DNA of 64,000 nt from Bryobacteraceae bacterium (GCA_026002855.1 BPGD01000001.1:1992001-2056000), one strand, 5' to 3'. Counted from the stretch's first letter, positions 10,951 to 20,605 are shown. Numbers and translations: made by a program. The notes: generated by a model from the letters alone, not told the origin.

Positions 10951-12279
10951 TCAGGCGCGCACCGGCCGGTCGGTCACGCGGAAGTTCTTTTCGTCGAAGT
11001 AGAGCACCTTGCCCTGGCGGTAGCTCATCACCGACATGGTGATGGCGACCTGGGCGCGGGCGGCGGTTTCGACGTCGAGCGTGGGCTTCTGGCGCGTCCG
11101 CATGCATTCGAGGAAGTTGCCGATGTGGGCCATCATCACGTCCTTGTTCTCGATGTCGATGCGGATGGGCTGGTCGCCGAATTTGGCCTTGTATTCGGCG
11201 CTGATGACGCGCCTTTCGGGCTTGACGGTGATGTAGGGCGTGTAGGACTCGAAGCGGCCGTGCTCAACCATCACCACCGTGCCTTCATGGCCGCGCACCG
11301 TGCCGGGAATGTGTTCGGAGTTGGCCATGGTGCTCGAAAGGACCACCGAAAAGCCTTTCGGATATTCGGCCACCAGGTGGAACGTGTCCGGCACTTCGCG
11401 TTCGTCCTTGAAGACATAGATGCCGCCGGAGCCGGCCACGCGCAGCGGGTATTGCGGCTCGCCCCAGCAGATGTTGAGCGGCGCCATCACATGGAAAAAG
11501 AGATCGGTGGCGATGCCGCCGGAATAGTCCCAGTATTTGCGGAAGCGGAAGAAGCGATCGGCGTCCCACGGCCGTTTCGGCGCCCTGCCGAGCCACATTT
11601 TCCAGTCCACGAAGTTGTCGCCCTGGGCGTTGGGGCCGGCCTCGGGGTCGATCTTCCAGTTCCACTCGCCCTCGACCGAGTTGCGGTGATAGGAGCCCTG
11701 GCTCATGATCATCCTGCCGATCATGCCGTCGGCGATGGCCTTGCGGGCCTTCCACCACTGGTCGCCGGAGGTGGTCTGCGAGCCCACCTGGACCACGCGG
11801 CCGGTTTCGCGGACCTTGTGGATGAGCGCTTTCACCTCTTCGATGGTGTGGCACATCGGCTTTTCAAGGTACACGTCCTTGCCCTTGTCCATGGCCTCGA
11901 GCGCGATGGGCGCATGCCAGTGGTCGGGCGTGGCGACGATGACGGCATCGACGTCTTTGTCGGCGAGGATCTCGCGGTAGTCGAGCGTGCCTTTGCACTT
12001 GAAGCGCTCTTTGGCGAGCGAGACGCGCTTCTGGTAGACGTCGCAGACGCCGACGATCTGGCAGGCGTTGGGCTTGACCTGTTCGGCGTAGCGCTGGAAG
12101 CGTTCGGCGACGTAGAAACCGCGTCCGCCGGTGCCGATGACGGCGACGTTGATGCGGTCGTTGGCGCCGATGACGCGCGCCGGGTTCAGTTTGCTGGAGG
12201 CGCGGGCCATCGCCGTAGAGGCGAAGGCCGCGGCGGCGCCGGCCATGAAGGCGCGGCGGTCAGAGGCTGTCTGGATCAT
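10951..12279 (-). CDS. Tat-exported Gfo/Idh/MocA-family oxidoreductase
   Basis: The 442-residue protein carries a twin-arginine signal ([13 protein letters not shown]), the NAD(P)-binding [10 protein letters not shown] motif, [15 protein letters not shown], and the [11 protein letters not shown] motif with the catalytic-site Lys. Exported Gfo/Idh proteins of this length are frequent in acidobacteria and planctomycetes and act on sugars or inositol-type compounds; the substrate cannot be read from the sequence. The ATG at 12279 is preceded by AAGGTGG at good spacing, so I prefer it to the GTG four codons upstream. A TAGAAT hexamer (12323-12318) is a candidate -10 element. It is divergent from the NfeD gene and appears independent of the ATP synthase promoter downstream. 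Confidence 0.85.
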   Translation of the reverse strand: MIQTASDRRAFMAGAAAAFASTAMARASSKLNPARVIGANDRINVAVIGTGGRGFYVAERFQRYAEQVKPNACQIVGVCDVYQKRVSLAKERFKCKGTLDYREILADKDVDAVIVATPDHWHAPIALEAMDKGKDVYLEKPMCHTIEEVKALIHKVRETGRVVQVGSQTTSGDQWWKARKAIADGMIGRMIMSQGSYHRNSVEGEWNWKIDPEAGPNAQGDNFVDWKMWLGRAPKRPWDADRFFRFRKYWDYSGGIATDLFFHVMAPLNICWGEPQYPLRVAGSGGIYVFKDEREVPDTFHLVAEYPKGFSVVLSSTMANSEHIPGTVRGHEGTVVMVEHGRFESYTPYITVKPERRVISAEYKAKFGDQPIRIDIENKDVMMAHIGNFLECMRTRQKPTLDVETAARAQVAITMSVMSYRQGKVLYFDEKNFRVTDRPVRA

Positions 12280-12336
12280 GGAGGATGCCACCTTGCTTCA
12301 GGAAAAATCCTCGACCATTCTATCGCCGCCCCCTGT

Positions 12337-12345
12337 GATATGCTT
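12337..12345 (+). promoter_or_regulatory. Extended -10 element (TGATATGCT) for the NfeD gene
   Basis: A TGN extension precedes TATGCT, about 27 bases before the ATG at 12372. The short leader contains a strong AAGGAGG ribosome-binding site, so this gene is leadered, unlike several others here. Confidence 0.45.
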
Positions 12346-12371
12346 GCGCCGGTGATCAAGGAGGTTCCGGC

Positions 12372-12821
12372 ATGGAGGAGCTCTCCGTGGCCTGGTGGGC
12401 CTGGGTAGTGCTGGGTCTGGTGCTGCTGGTTGGCGAGGTGCTGACGCCGGGAGGCTTTTACATCTTCTTTTTCGGGGCGAGCGCCGTCTGCGTGGGCCTG
12501 CTGAAATGGCTTGGCTTCACCCAGGGCTTTGTGAGCGAGGGGCTGCTGTTTGTGGGGCTGAGCGTTGCGGGCGTGGCGTTTCTGCGCAAGCCGCTGCTTG
12601 AAAAGTTCCCCCTGCGCGCCAGGGACACGCCGGACACGGACCCGCTGACCGGCGAGACAGCGGTGGCGCTGGTGGAAATTCCGCCGGGCGGGTTTGGGAA
12701 GGTCGAGCTGCGCGGCTCGGTCTGGAGCGCGGTCAATGATGGCGACGCCGCCATCGCCGCATCGGCGCGGTGCCGCGTGATCGGGGTAGAAGGGCTCACG
12801 CTGCGCGTACGCGCGTCCTGA
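12372..12821 (+). CDS. NfeD-like membrane protein
   Basis: The 149-residue protein has hydrophobic segments at about residues 7-25, 28-44 and 50-66. A soluble C-terminal domain of about 80 residues follows, with an OB-fold-like GETAVALVEIPPGGFGKVELRG and a final IGVEGLTLRVRAS. This is the short NfeD type, whose genes are characteristically paired with stomatin/SPFH genes. Here the partner follows 20 bases downstream. The pair is thought to organise membrane microdomains or proteolytic quality control. The start is set by a strong Shine-Dalgarno. Confidence 0.85.
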   Translation: MEELSVAWWAWVVLGLVLLVGEVLTPGGFYIFFFGASAVCVGLLKWLGFTQGFVSEGLLFVGLSVAGVAFLRKPLLEKFPLRARDTPDTDPLTGETAVALVEIPPGGFGKVELRGSVWSAVNDGDAAIAASARCRVIGVEGLTLRVRAS

Positions 12822-12841
12822 CACGGGCTGAGGAGGAATGA

Positions 12842-13831
12842 ATGGAAATGGGAGCGCTGATCGTCGTTTTTTTCCTCATCATTTTTGCGCTGATCATCCT
12901 GGCGAAGACGGCCGTAGTGGTGCCGCAGCAGTCGGCCTATATCGTCGAGCGGCTGGGCAAGTATGCGGGCACGCTTTATGCGGGCTTCCACATCCTGGTG
13001 CCTTTTATCGACGTCATCCGCTACAGGCACTCGCTGAAAGAGCAGGCCATCGACATCCCCGAACAGATCTGCATCACGCGCGACAACGTGAGAGTGAACA
13101 TTGACGGCGTGCTGTATCTGAAGGTGCTGAACCCGGAGCGGGCCTCTTACGGAATCGCCGACTACGTTTTCGCCATCACGCAACTGGCGCAGACGACGCT
13201 GCGCAGCGAGATCGGCAAGATTGACCTGGACCGGACGTTCGAGGAACGCACGAACATCAACGCGGCCGTGGTCAGCGAGCTGGACAAGGCGAGCGAACCC
13301 TGGGGCGTGAAGGTGCTGCGTTACGAGATCAAGACCATCAACCCGCCGGCCGACATCCTGAGCGCGATGGAAAAGCAGATGCGGGCCGAGCGCGAGAAGC
13401 GCGCCACGATTCTCAGCTCGGAGGCGGCGCGCGAGGCGGCCATCAACACCGCCGAAGGCGAGAAACAGAAGGTGATCAAGGCCAGCGAGGCGCGCCGCCA
13501 GCAGCAGATCAACGAGGCCGAGGGCCAGGCGCAGGCGATTCTGGCCATCGCGCAGGCCACGGCCGAGGGCATCCGCCGGGTGGCGCATGCCATTCAGGAA
13601 CCGGGCGGCTTTGAGGCGGTGCAGTTGCGCGTGGCCGAACAGTACATCGCCGAGTTTGGCCGCATCGCCAAGGCCTCCTCGACCGTAGTTGTGCCCTCGA
13701 ACCTGAGCGACGTGGCCTCCGTGCTGAGCGTGGCGATGAACGTGATCCGCCACGGCCAGTCGGCCGAGGCGCCACCGCCGCCGCCCCCGCCGCGCCGTCC
13801 GCCGCAGCCGCCGATGCCGCCGACCCTGTGA
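12842..13831 (+). CDS. SPFH/band-7 protein (QmcA-like stomatin homologue)
   Basis: The 329-residue protein has one N-terminal membrane segment (LIVVFFLIIFALIILA). The band-7 domain follows (VPQQSAYIVERLGKY, GFHILVPFID, TRDNVRVNIDGVLYLKV, RSEIGKIDLDRTFEER), then a long Ala/Glu/Lys/Arg coiled coil with AAREAAINTAEGEKQ. The last 30 residues are an unusual proline tail (PPPPPPPRRPPQPP). It should form membrane-associated oligomers with the NfeD protein. AGGAGG precedes the ATG. A TonB- or SH3-like use of the proline tail is only speculation. Confidence 0.9.
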   Translation: MEMGALIVVFFLIIFALIILAKTAVVVPQQSAYIVERLGKYAGTLYAGFHILVPFIDVIRYRHSLKEQAIDIPEQICITRDNVRVNIDGVLYLKVLNPERASYGIADYVFAITQLAQTTLRSEIGKIDLDRTFEERTNINAAVVSELDKASEPWGVKVLRYEIKTINPPADILSAMEKQMRAEREKRATILSSEAAREAAINTAEGEKQKVIKASEARRQQQINEAEGQAQAILAIAQATAEGIRRVAHAIQEPGGFEAVQLRVAEQYIAEFGRIAKASSTVVVPSNLSDVASVLSVAMNVIRHGQSAEAPPPPPPPRRPPQPPMPPTL

Positions 13832-13858
13832 GCCGCGGCGGCGATACTGAATGGTGCC

Positions 13859-14452
13859 GTGGCAGAGGAAAACGGAACGCTCGAGGTAGAAATCAAGCTG
13901 GCCGCCGCTTCGCCGGCCGAGGCCGCCGGGCGCCTGCGCGAGGCCGGATTTGCGCCGCTTCATGAGCGGGCCTTTGAGACGAACTCCGTCTTCGACACGC
14001 CCTCGCTTGAGCTGATTCATTCGGGCCGCCTCCTGCGGCTGCGCGAGTTCCGCGGCGAGGCGCTGCTTACCTACAAGGGCCCATCCGCGCCAGGCCCGCA
14101 CAAGACGCGGCGCGAAATCGAGACGCGCGTCGCCGACGGCGCCGCCATGCAGGCGCTGCTCGAAGCGCTTGGCTACCGCGTCGTGTTCCGTTACGAGAAA
14201 TACCGCACGGCCTTCGCGCGGCCGGGCGATGCCGGCCATGCGTTTCTCGATGAAACGCCCATCGGCTGCTACGTGGAGCTGGAAGGCCCGCCGGCCTGGA
14301 TTGATGCGGTGGCGGCCCAGCTCGGCTACCGGCGCGAGGACTACATCACGCTCAGCTACGGCGCGCTCTACCGCGAGCACTGCCGCCGGGCGGGCATCGA
14401 GCCGGCGCACATGGTATTTACCGGGAACGGTTCAGCCGCTGACCTACAATAA
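13859..14452 (+). CDS. CYTH-domain protein (class IV adenylate cyclase/thiamine triphosphatase-like)
   Basis: The 197-residue cytoplasmic protein starts with the CYTH signature EVEIK (an ExExK motif) and continues with RLLRLREF, LTYKGP, TRREIET, YEKYRTAF and CYVELEG, the ring of charged residues that lines the triphosphate tunnel. Members hydrolyse inorganic triphosphate or thiamine triphosphate, or cyclise ATP; the sequence alone does not decide. It begins with GTG at 13859, 25 bases after the SPFH stop, with TACTGA 8 bases upstream. Its last codons overlap the -10-like element of the moxR gene. Confidence 0.82.
   Translation: MAEENGTLEVEIKLAAASPAEAAGRLREAGFAPLHERAFETNSVFDTPSLELIHSGRLLRLREFRGEALLTYKGPSAPGPHKTRREIETRVADGAAMQALLEALGYRVVFRYEKYRTAFARPGDAGHAFLDETPIGCYVELEGPPAWIDAVAAQLGYRREDYITLSYGALYREHCRRAGIEPAHMVFTGNGSAADLQ
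14445..14450 (+). promoter_or_regulatory. -10-like TACAAT overlapping the CYTH stop, for the moxR-type gene
   Basis: TACAAT is followed by AAAGGC and the GTG at 14457. The hexamer shares its final T with the TAA stop of the preceding gene, so the MoxR operon may have its own leaderless transcript. Confidence 0.45.
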
Positions 14453-14456
14453 AGGC

Positions 14457-15443
14457 GTGCACACTGCCGCGAGCCTGCCCGAAGCGGTCGCCCGCCTGGA
14501 CGAGGTCCGTTCGGAAATCGGAAAAGTGATCGTCGGCCAGCAGCCGGTGGTCGACGGCGTGCTGATCTGCCTGCTGGCCGGCGGACACGTGCTGCTGGAG
14601 GGCGTGCCGGGGCTCGGCAAGACGACGCTGCTGCGGACGCTGGCGCGGGTGCTGCACCTGAAGTATTCGCGCATCCAGTTCACGCCGGACCTGATGCCGG
14701 CCGACATCGTCGGCAGCATGGTGATGGAGACACTGGAGGGCGGCGCGAAGGCGCTGAAGTTCCAGCCGGGGCCGATCTTCGCCAACCTCGTGCTGGCCGA
14801 CGAAATCAACCGCGCGACGCCGAAGACGCAGTCGGCCCTGCTGGAAGCGATGCAGGAGCGGACCGTCACGTCGGGCACGGCGACGCACGAGCTCGAGTCG
14901 CCCTTCCTGGTGATGGCGACGCAGAACCCGATCGAGATGGAAGGCACCTACCCGCTGCCCGAGGCGCAGCTCGACCGGTTCCTGATGAAGATTCTCGTCG
15001 ACTACCCGTCGCGCGAGGAGCTGAACGTGATTCTCGAGCGGACGATCCAGCGCGAAGAGCCGAAGCTGCGGCAGGTGATGGACCGCGAGGAGATCCTCGC
15101 CATCCGGCGTGCCTGCCGCGAGGTGGTGGCGGCGCCGCACGTGCGCGATTATGCGGTCTCGCTGGTGCTGGCCACGCAGCCGGGCGCGCGCGAGGCGCAT
15201 CCCCTGGCGAACCGCTACATCCGCTACGGCAGCTCGCCGCGCGGCGCGCAGGCGCTGGTCGAGTGCGGCCGCGTCCATGCCTTCATGCGCGGCAACGCGC
15301 ACCTGTCGGTGGAGGACATCCGCGCGGTGGCGCCGGCGGTGCTGCGCCACCGCATCATCCTGAACTTCGACGCCCACGCCGACGGACATACGCCGGACAC
15401 GCTGCTGGAAGAAATCATCGCGGCCACCGCGCCGCCGCGCTAG
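14457..15443 (+). CDS. MoxR-family AAA+ ATPase
   Basis: The 328-residue protein has the MoxR order of motifs: Walker A EGVPGLGKTT, the LKYSRIQFTPDLMPADIVG block, Walker B LADEINRATPKTQSALLEAM, sensor 1 MATQNPIE, and the lid HPLANRYIRYGSSPRG. MoxR ATPases act as chaperones for metal-cofactor insertion or envelope complexes together with DUF58 and VWA proteins, which follow directly. I start it at GTG 14457, because much longer in-frame starts would overlap the CYTH gene throughout its conserved region. Confidence 0.92.
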   Translation: MHTAASLPEAVARLDEVRSEIGKVIVGQQPVVDGVLICLLAGGHVLLEGVPGLGKTTLLRTLARVLHLKYSRIQFTPDLMPADIVGSMVMETLEGGAKALKFQPGPIFANLVLADEINRATPKTQSALLEAMQERTVTSGTATHELESPFLVMATQNPIEMEGTYPLPEAQLDRFLMKILVDYPSREELNVILERTIQREEPKLRQVMDREEILAIRRACREVVAAPHVRDYAVSLVLATQPGAREAHPLANRYIRYGSSPRGAQALVECGRVHAFMRGNAHLSVEDIRAVAPAVLRHRIILNFDAHADGHTPDTLLEEIIAATAPPR

Positions 15444-15445
15444 CC

Positions 15446-16360
15446 ATGGCCGAACCGCTCCTCGATCGCCGCCTGCTGGAACGACTGGAGCGGCTGACGC
15501 TCAGATGGCACAAGTCCTTCCGCGGGCTGGTGGGTGGGCGCAACACGAGCCGGTTTTCCGGGCCGGGGCTCGAATTTCTGGATCACCGCCGCTTCCATCA
15601 GGGCGACGACCTGCGCGCGGTGAACTGGCGCGCTTACCTGCGGCTGGAAAAGCTTTTCCTGAAACTGTTCCAGACCGAGCCTCGCACGCCCATCCGCATG
15701 CTGGTGGACACGTCGCTGTCGATGTCGGTCTCGCCCGACCCGCGCGACCCCGGCAAGTTCGACTACGCGCGGCGGCTGGCGGCGGCGCTGACCTATGTCG
15801 CCCTGGTGCGTCATGACACGGTGGTGCTGCTGCCCTTCCACGAGCGGCTGGGCGATCCGTACATCGCCAGCGGCGGGCGCCACCGCTTCGGACCAGCCAA
15901 CGATTTTCTCGCCGGATTGCAGCCGGAAGGAAAATCGAATTTTCTCGAAATCGCCCGGCAATTCATTTCCAGATTTCCAAAACCTGGGCTGGTGGCGGTC
16001 CTCTCCGATTTTCTCGACGACGGCGACGTGCTGAAGCCGCTCGAATATCTGGCCGACTTCGGCCACGAGCTGCTGTGCGTCCACCTCTACACGGACTCCG
16101 AACGCGAGCCGCGCCTCTCAGGCGAGACCCGGCTGCGCGACGCCGAGACCGGAGCCGAACTCGAGCTGGCGCTGGATGAGGCGGCCTGCCGCGCCTACAC
16201 CGAGGCGTTCGACCGCTATGCGTCCTCGATCGAGCACCTGGTGCTGCGCACCGGCGGCCGCTATGCCGGCTTCTCGACGTCCGTGCCGCTGGACGAGGCG
16301 ATCTTTGAAGCCCTGGATCTGACCGGGGCCGAGCTGCAACGCGCCTCGCGGGGAGCGTGA
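15446..16360 (+). CDS. DUF58 protein (VWA-like) of the MoxR cluster
   Basis: The 304-residue protein has the DUF58 core: FSGPGLEFLDHRRFHQGDD, LRAVNWRAYLRLEKLFLKLFQ-type sequence, and an MIDAS-like DTSLSMSVS. It lacks the N-terminal membrane segments of longer DUF58 proteins and is probably cytoplasmic or peripheral. The ATG at 15446 is three bases after the moxR stop. DUF58 partners connect MoxR to the membrane VWA proteins encoded next. Confidence 0.9.
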   Translation: MAEPLLDRRLLERLERLTLRWHKSFRGLVGGRNTSRFSGPGLEFLDHRRFHQGDDLRAVNWRAYLRLEKLFLKLFQTEPRTPIRMLVDTSLSMSVSPDPRDPGKFDYARRLAAALTYVALVRHDTVVLLPFHERLGDPYIASGGRHRFGPANDFLAGLQPEGKSNFLEIARQFISRFPKPGLVAVLSDFLDDGDVLKPLEYLADFGHELLCVHLYTDSEREPRLSGETRLRDAETGAELELALDEAACRAYTEAFDRYASSIEHLVLRTGGRYAGFSTSVPLDEAIFEALDLTGAELQRASRGA

Positions 16361-16363
16361 GCG

Positions 16364-19300
16364 ATGTTTTTCGCCAACCTCACGCTCGCCGAGTTTCTCC
16401 TGCTGCTGGGCGCGGCCTCGGCGGCCACGGTGGCGCTCTACCTGCTGGTGCGTTCGCGGCGGCAGGTGGTGGCGCCGACGCTGCGTTTCTGGCAGCAGGC
16501 GCGGCGCGAGCTCGAACAGCGCCGGCGCCGCCGCGTGGACCAGCCGCTGTCGCTGCTGCTGCAACTGGCGGCGGTTGCGCTGCTGCTGCTGGCCGTCGCA
16601 CAGCCGCGCATCGGCCCGCGCCCGGATGAGGGCGCCGCTCACGTCCTGCTGCTCGACACTTCTTCGTGGACGCAGGCGCCGGCAGTGGAGCGCGAGACAA
16701 AGCGGCTGGCGCTCGCCTGGCTGCGCGCGCTTCCCGCGCAGGATCGCGTGCTCGTGGTGCGGACGGACGCGATGCCCACGCCGCTGACCGCGTTCACCAC
16801 CGACCGCGCGGCCGCCGCGCGCGCCATCCGGGAGTCGCAACCCTCATGGACGGCGCTGGACCTCGCGCCCGCCTTTGAGCTCGCACGCCAGACACTGCGG
16901 ATGCATGCGGCGCGGCCCGGAGATATCGTCTATGCGGGGCCGCTGATGACCGATGCGGCCGACGGCCTCGTCCCGCCGCCGAACCTGCGGCTGCTGGTCG
17001 CCGAATCACTGCCGGACAATGCCGGACTCACGCGGATCGTGCTGCGCCGGCCGGTGCAGGATCCGCTGCGCGTGGAGGCGCTGGTCCGGGTGCGGAATTA
17101 TGGGGCCGCGCCGCGGTCGGCGCCGTTGCTGGCGGGATTTGGCGGGTCGGTCATCCACAGCGAGGTACTCGAGCTCGGGCCCAACGCGGAGACGGCGGCG
17201 ACCTTCCAGTTCCGCGCGCCGGTGGCCGGCTGGCTGGAGGTGCGCATCGAGGGCCGCGACGCTTTGCCCGCCGACGACCGGGCCACGCTCGAACTGCCTC
17301 CGCCGCCGGTGGTGCGCGTGGCCGTTTTCAGCGACAACCCGGGTCCGCTGCGGCCGCTCCTCGAGTCCGACCCGCGCATCCAGGCGTCCTTCCTTCCATC
17401 GGGTCGCTATCAGCCGGGCCACGAGGCTGACGTCGTCATTCTGGATTCCCTGAACCCGTCGCGGCTGCCGGCGCGGCCGGCGTTGCTGATCCGGCCGGGC
17501 AGCGTGTCCACCTCCATCAGCCAGTGGAACGCCACGCACCCGGTGACCACGAACCTCCGTTCGGCGGACGTGCGGCTGGAAGACGCGCGCGTGCTGACGC
17601 CGGAAGACGGCGACACCGTGATCATCTCGACACCCGCAGGCCCGGTGGCGCTGGCGCGTGCCGCCGAGCCGCGGCGCGTGGTGCTGGGCTTCCATCCGGC
17701 CGCCCCGTCGCTGCGTTTTCACGTGGCCGCGCCGCTGCTGTTCGCGGCCGCGCTCGAGTGGCTGGCGCCGGCGCCCTTTCAGCAGCAGGAGATCCTGGCC
17801 GGGACCCCGGGCGCGATCACGGTGGAGCTGCCGGAAGCGGCGCCGGCCGAGCGCATCAGCGTCACCGATGAAGAGGGCACGCCGCTGCCTTTCACGCTGG
17901 AGGGCCGCACGCTGCGCTGCTTCGCTCCGCGGCCCACGATGCTGCGGATCACGACGCCGCGCTACGGGCTGGCCGATGCGCTGTCGCTGCCGGCGCTGGC
18001 CGCGGCGCGGTGGGAAGCGCCCCCGGAAGTCCCCAGGGGCGCCGGTCCGGCGGCCGCGCCGGCGCGCCTGCCGCGCGACCTGTGGCGGATCCTCGCCGTG
18101 CTTGGCTGCGTGCTGCTGGCAGTGGAGTGGCTGCTGTTCCGCCAGCGTCCGCTGGTGCGGACCTCGGCAGCGCTCAAGGCCGCCTGCCTCGGGGCGGCGC
18201 TGGCGGCGCTGTTTGAGCCGGGGCTGCCGGTGAAAGAAACAAAACTGGCCGTTTCTGTTCTGGCCGACACAAGCGCGAGCATCCCCGCCGAGGGGCTCGC
18301 GCGGGCGTCGCGGATCGTGAACGCGCTGGAAGGCGCTCGCGGCCGCCACCTGCTGCGCGTGCTGCCGTTCGCCCGCTCGGTCCGCCTGCCGGCGCCGGAG
18401 GAGGCGGCCCGCGGCTGGCGGCTGCGCACCACCGGCGGCGAAGGCGGGCGAGCCACCGACATCGAGTCCGCCATTCGCGAGGCCATCTCGTCCTCGCCGC
18501 CCGGTCTGCTGCCGCGGCTGGTGCTGCTTTCCGACGGCCGGGAAAATCTCGGGCTGGCGGCGCGGGCCGCCTGGCAGGCGCGCGAGCTGGGCATCCCCAT
18601 CGATACGTTCCTGCTGCCCGGCCGGCCGGCGCCGCGGCTGAGGCTGGAGTCCGTCCGGCTGCCGGCGGTGGCCTTCACCGGCGAGCGTTTTCCGGTGGCT
18701 CTGGACGTGAGCTCTCCCGAAGCCGGCGAGGGGACGCTGGAGATTTCGGCCGAAGGCCGGCCGCTCGGTTCGACGCGCGTGCGGCTGGAACCCGGACTGA
18801 ACCAGCTTGCGGTGCGCGCGTCCGTTTCAACGCCCGGCGCCATCGACCTGCATCTCCGTCTGCGCGCCGGCCGACTGGGCGAGCTCGACTTCGAACAGGC
18901 CGTCGCGGTGCGCCGGCCGCGGCTGCTCTACGTGACGCAGGACCCCCCTGGCATGCAGACGAACCTGCTGCGGACACTCGAAGCGGCGCAGTTTGACGTG
19001 GTGCGCGGCGGCGAGGCGATGGCCGGGCCGCTCGACGGTTTTCAGGCGGTGATCCTGGACAACGTGGACATGGAGTCGCTGCCGCTGGCGGTGAAGCAGC
19101 GGTTGGAGCGTTTCGTCGAGCAGGGCGGCGGGCTGCTGGTGATCGGCGGCGAGCGCAACGTATATGTGGAGCGGCGGGACGCCGAGTCCGACCCGCTGCG
19201 CCGGGTCCTGCCGGCCACGATCGCGCCGCCGCGGAGCCCGGAAGGCTCGGCGGTGATTCTCATCATCGACAAGTCCTCGTCGATGGAGGGCCGCAAGATG

Positions 19301-20605
19301 GAGCTGGCGCGGCTGGCCGCCATCGGGGTGGTGGAGAACCTGAAGCCGGTGGACCAGATCGGCGTGCTGATCTTTGACAACACGCATCAGTGGGCGGTGC
19401 CGTTGCGGCGGGCCGAAGACCGGACAATGATCAAGCGGCTGATTGCGGGCATCGTCGCCGACGGCGGCACGCAGATTGCGCCGGCGCTGGCCGAGGCGTA
19501 CAAGCGGATGCTGCCGGCGCAGGGCGTCTACAAACACATCGTGCTGCTCACCGACGGGATCAGCGAGGAAGGCGACTCAATGACGATCGCGCGGGAGGCG
19601 GCCGCCAACCGGATCACCATCTCGACGGTCGGCCTCGGGCAGGACGTCAACCGCGCCTTTCTGGAGCGCGTGGCCGCGGCGGCGCTGGGCAAGTCCTATT
19701 TCCTGACGGACCCGGCAGGGCTCGAGCAGATCCTGATCAAGGACGTGAAGGAGCATACGGGCTCGACGACCGTGGAGCGGGCGTTTCGTCCGCGGCTGGT
19801 GAAGAAGGCGGAGGTGCTGGGCGGGCTGGAGCCGGAAGCGTTCCCGGAGCTGCTCGGCTATGTGCGGTTCACCGCAAAGCCGGCGGCGGAGACGCTGCTG
19901 GCGATTCCGCCGCAGGGCGCGGCACAGGCGGCACCCGATCCGCTGCTGGTGCGCTGGCAGTACGGACTGGGCCGCGCCGCCGTGTTTGCCTCCGACGCCA
20001 AACCCCGGTGGGCGGCGCCGTGGATTGCATGGGCCGGCTTTGACCGATTCTGGGCGAACGTGCTCCGCGACCTGCTGCCGCAGGCCGAGCCGGGACAGGC
20101 GGTGCTGAGCTACGACCCGGCGGGCGGGGCGCTGGTGGCCGAGTACCGGCTTTCGCCAGCCGCGCCGTTGCCGGACGCCGCGCCCACGCTGTATGTGCTG
20201 GGCCCGGACGGCTATCGCCGGGCCGTGCGTCCGGAGCGGCTGGCGCCGGCCTTGTTCCGCGCCCGGGTGGCGATCGGCGCACGGCGGGGCCTGTTCCGGG
20301 TGAGACCGCTGGAAGAATCGCGCGCGTTCCCGGAGATCGGGCTGTACCTGCCCGAGCCCGAGCTGGCCGAATATGGCGAAAACCCCGCCCTGTTGCGACA
20401 GATCGCGGCGCACACGGGGGGGCGGTTCGAGCCGGCCCTGCGGAGCGTCTTCGACTCGGCCGGGCGGTTCGTCCCCGTCACATTGCGTCTTTGGCCCGGC
20501 CTGCTCGCGCTGGCGCTGCTGCTCAATTTTGTGGAAGTGCTGCTGCGAAGGCTCCGCCGCGGGGCAACCGCAACCGGCGCCTCCGCGCTGCCGCAGGCGG
20601 CCTGA
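16364..20605 (+). CDS. Large membrane protein: BatA N-terminus fused to a glutamine-amidotransferase-like VWA protein
   Basis: The 1413-residue product combines parts that are usually separate genes. Residues 1-80 form the BatA 'aerotolerance' N-terminus, with two membrane segments and the VAPTLRFW motif. A first VWA-like domain follows (LLLDTSSW at about 90) and extends to about residue 560. Two hydrophobic segments lie around 575-615. A second VWA-like fold starts near 633 (VLADTSASIP). A class-I-amidotransferase-like fold follows, with VILDNVDME and GGGLLVIGGE, and then a third, canonical MIDAS domain at about 968 (IIDKSSSMEG, then TDGISEEGDS). A final membrane segment lies near 1376-1396. 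It is anchored with large extracytoplasmic loops and presumably works with the adjacent MoxR and DUF58 proteins. The ATG is preceded by GGGAGC. Confidence 0.85.
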   Translation: MFFANLTLAEFLLLLGAASAATVALYLLVRSRRQVVAPTLRFWQQARRELEQRRRRRVDQPLSLLLQLAAVALLLLAVAQPRIGPRPDEGAAHVLLLDTSSWTQAPAVERETKRLALAWLRALPAQDRVLVVRTDAMPTPLTAFTTDRAAAARAIRESQPSWTALDLAPAFELARQTLRMHAARPGDIVYAGPLMTDAADGLVPPPNLRLLVAESLPDNAGLTRIVLRRPVQDPLRVEALVRVRNYGAAPRSAPLLAGFGGSVIHSEVLELGPNAETAATFQFRAPVAGWLEVRIEGRDALPADDRATLELPPPPVVRVAVFSDNPGPLRPLLESDPRIQASFLPSGRYQPGHEADVVILDSLNPSRLPARPALLIRPGSVSTSISQWNATHPVTTNLRSADVRLEDARVLTPEDGDTVIISTPAGPVALARAAEPRRVVLGFHPAAPSLRFHVAAPLLFAAALEWLAPAPFQQQEILAGTPGAITVELPEAAPAERISVTDEEGTPLPFTLEGRTLRCFAPRPTMLRITTPRYGLADALSLPALAAARWEAPPEVPRGAGPAAAPARLPRDLWRILAVLGCVLLAVEWLLFRQRPLVRTSAALKAACLGAALAALFEPGLPVKETKLAVSVLADTSASIPAEGLARASRIVNALEGARGRHLLRVLPFARSVRLPAPEEAARGWRLRTTGGEGGRATDIESAIREAISSSPPGLLPRLVLLSDGRENLGLAARAAWQARELGIPIDTFLLPGRPAPRLRLESVRLPAVAFTGERFPVALDVSSPEAGEGTLEISAEGRPLGSTRVRLEPGLNQLAVRASVSTPGAIDLHLRLRAGRLGELDFEQAVAVRRPRLLYVTQDPPGMQTNLLRTLEAAQFDVVRGGEAMAGPLDGFQAVILDNVDMESLPLAVKQRLERFVEQGGGLLVIGGERNVYVERRDAESDPLRRVLPATIAPPRSPEGSAVILIIDKSSSMEGRKMELARLAAIGVVENLKPVDQIGVLIFDNTHQWAVPLRRAEDRTMIKRLIAGIVADGGTQIAPALAEAYKRMLPAQGVYKHIVLLTDGISEEGDSMTIAREAAANRITISTVGLGQDVNRAFLERVAAAALGKSYFLTDPAGLEQILIKDVKEHTGSTTVERAFRPRLVKKAEVLGGLEPEAFPELLGYVRFTAKPAAETLLAIPPQGAAQAAPDPLLVRWQYGLGRAAVFASDAKPRWAAPWIAWAGFDRFWANVLRDLLPQAEPGQAVLSYDPAGGALVAEYRLSPAAPLPDAAPTLYVLGPDGYRRAVRPERLAPALFRARVAIGARRGLFRVRPLEESRAFPEIGLYLPEPELAEYGENPALLRQIAAHTGGRFEPALRSVFDSAGRFVPVTLRLWPGLLALALLLNFVEVLLRRLRRGATATGASALPQAA

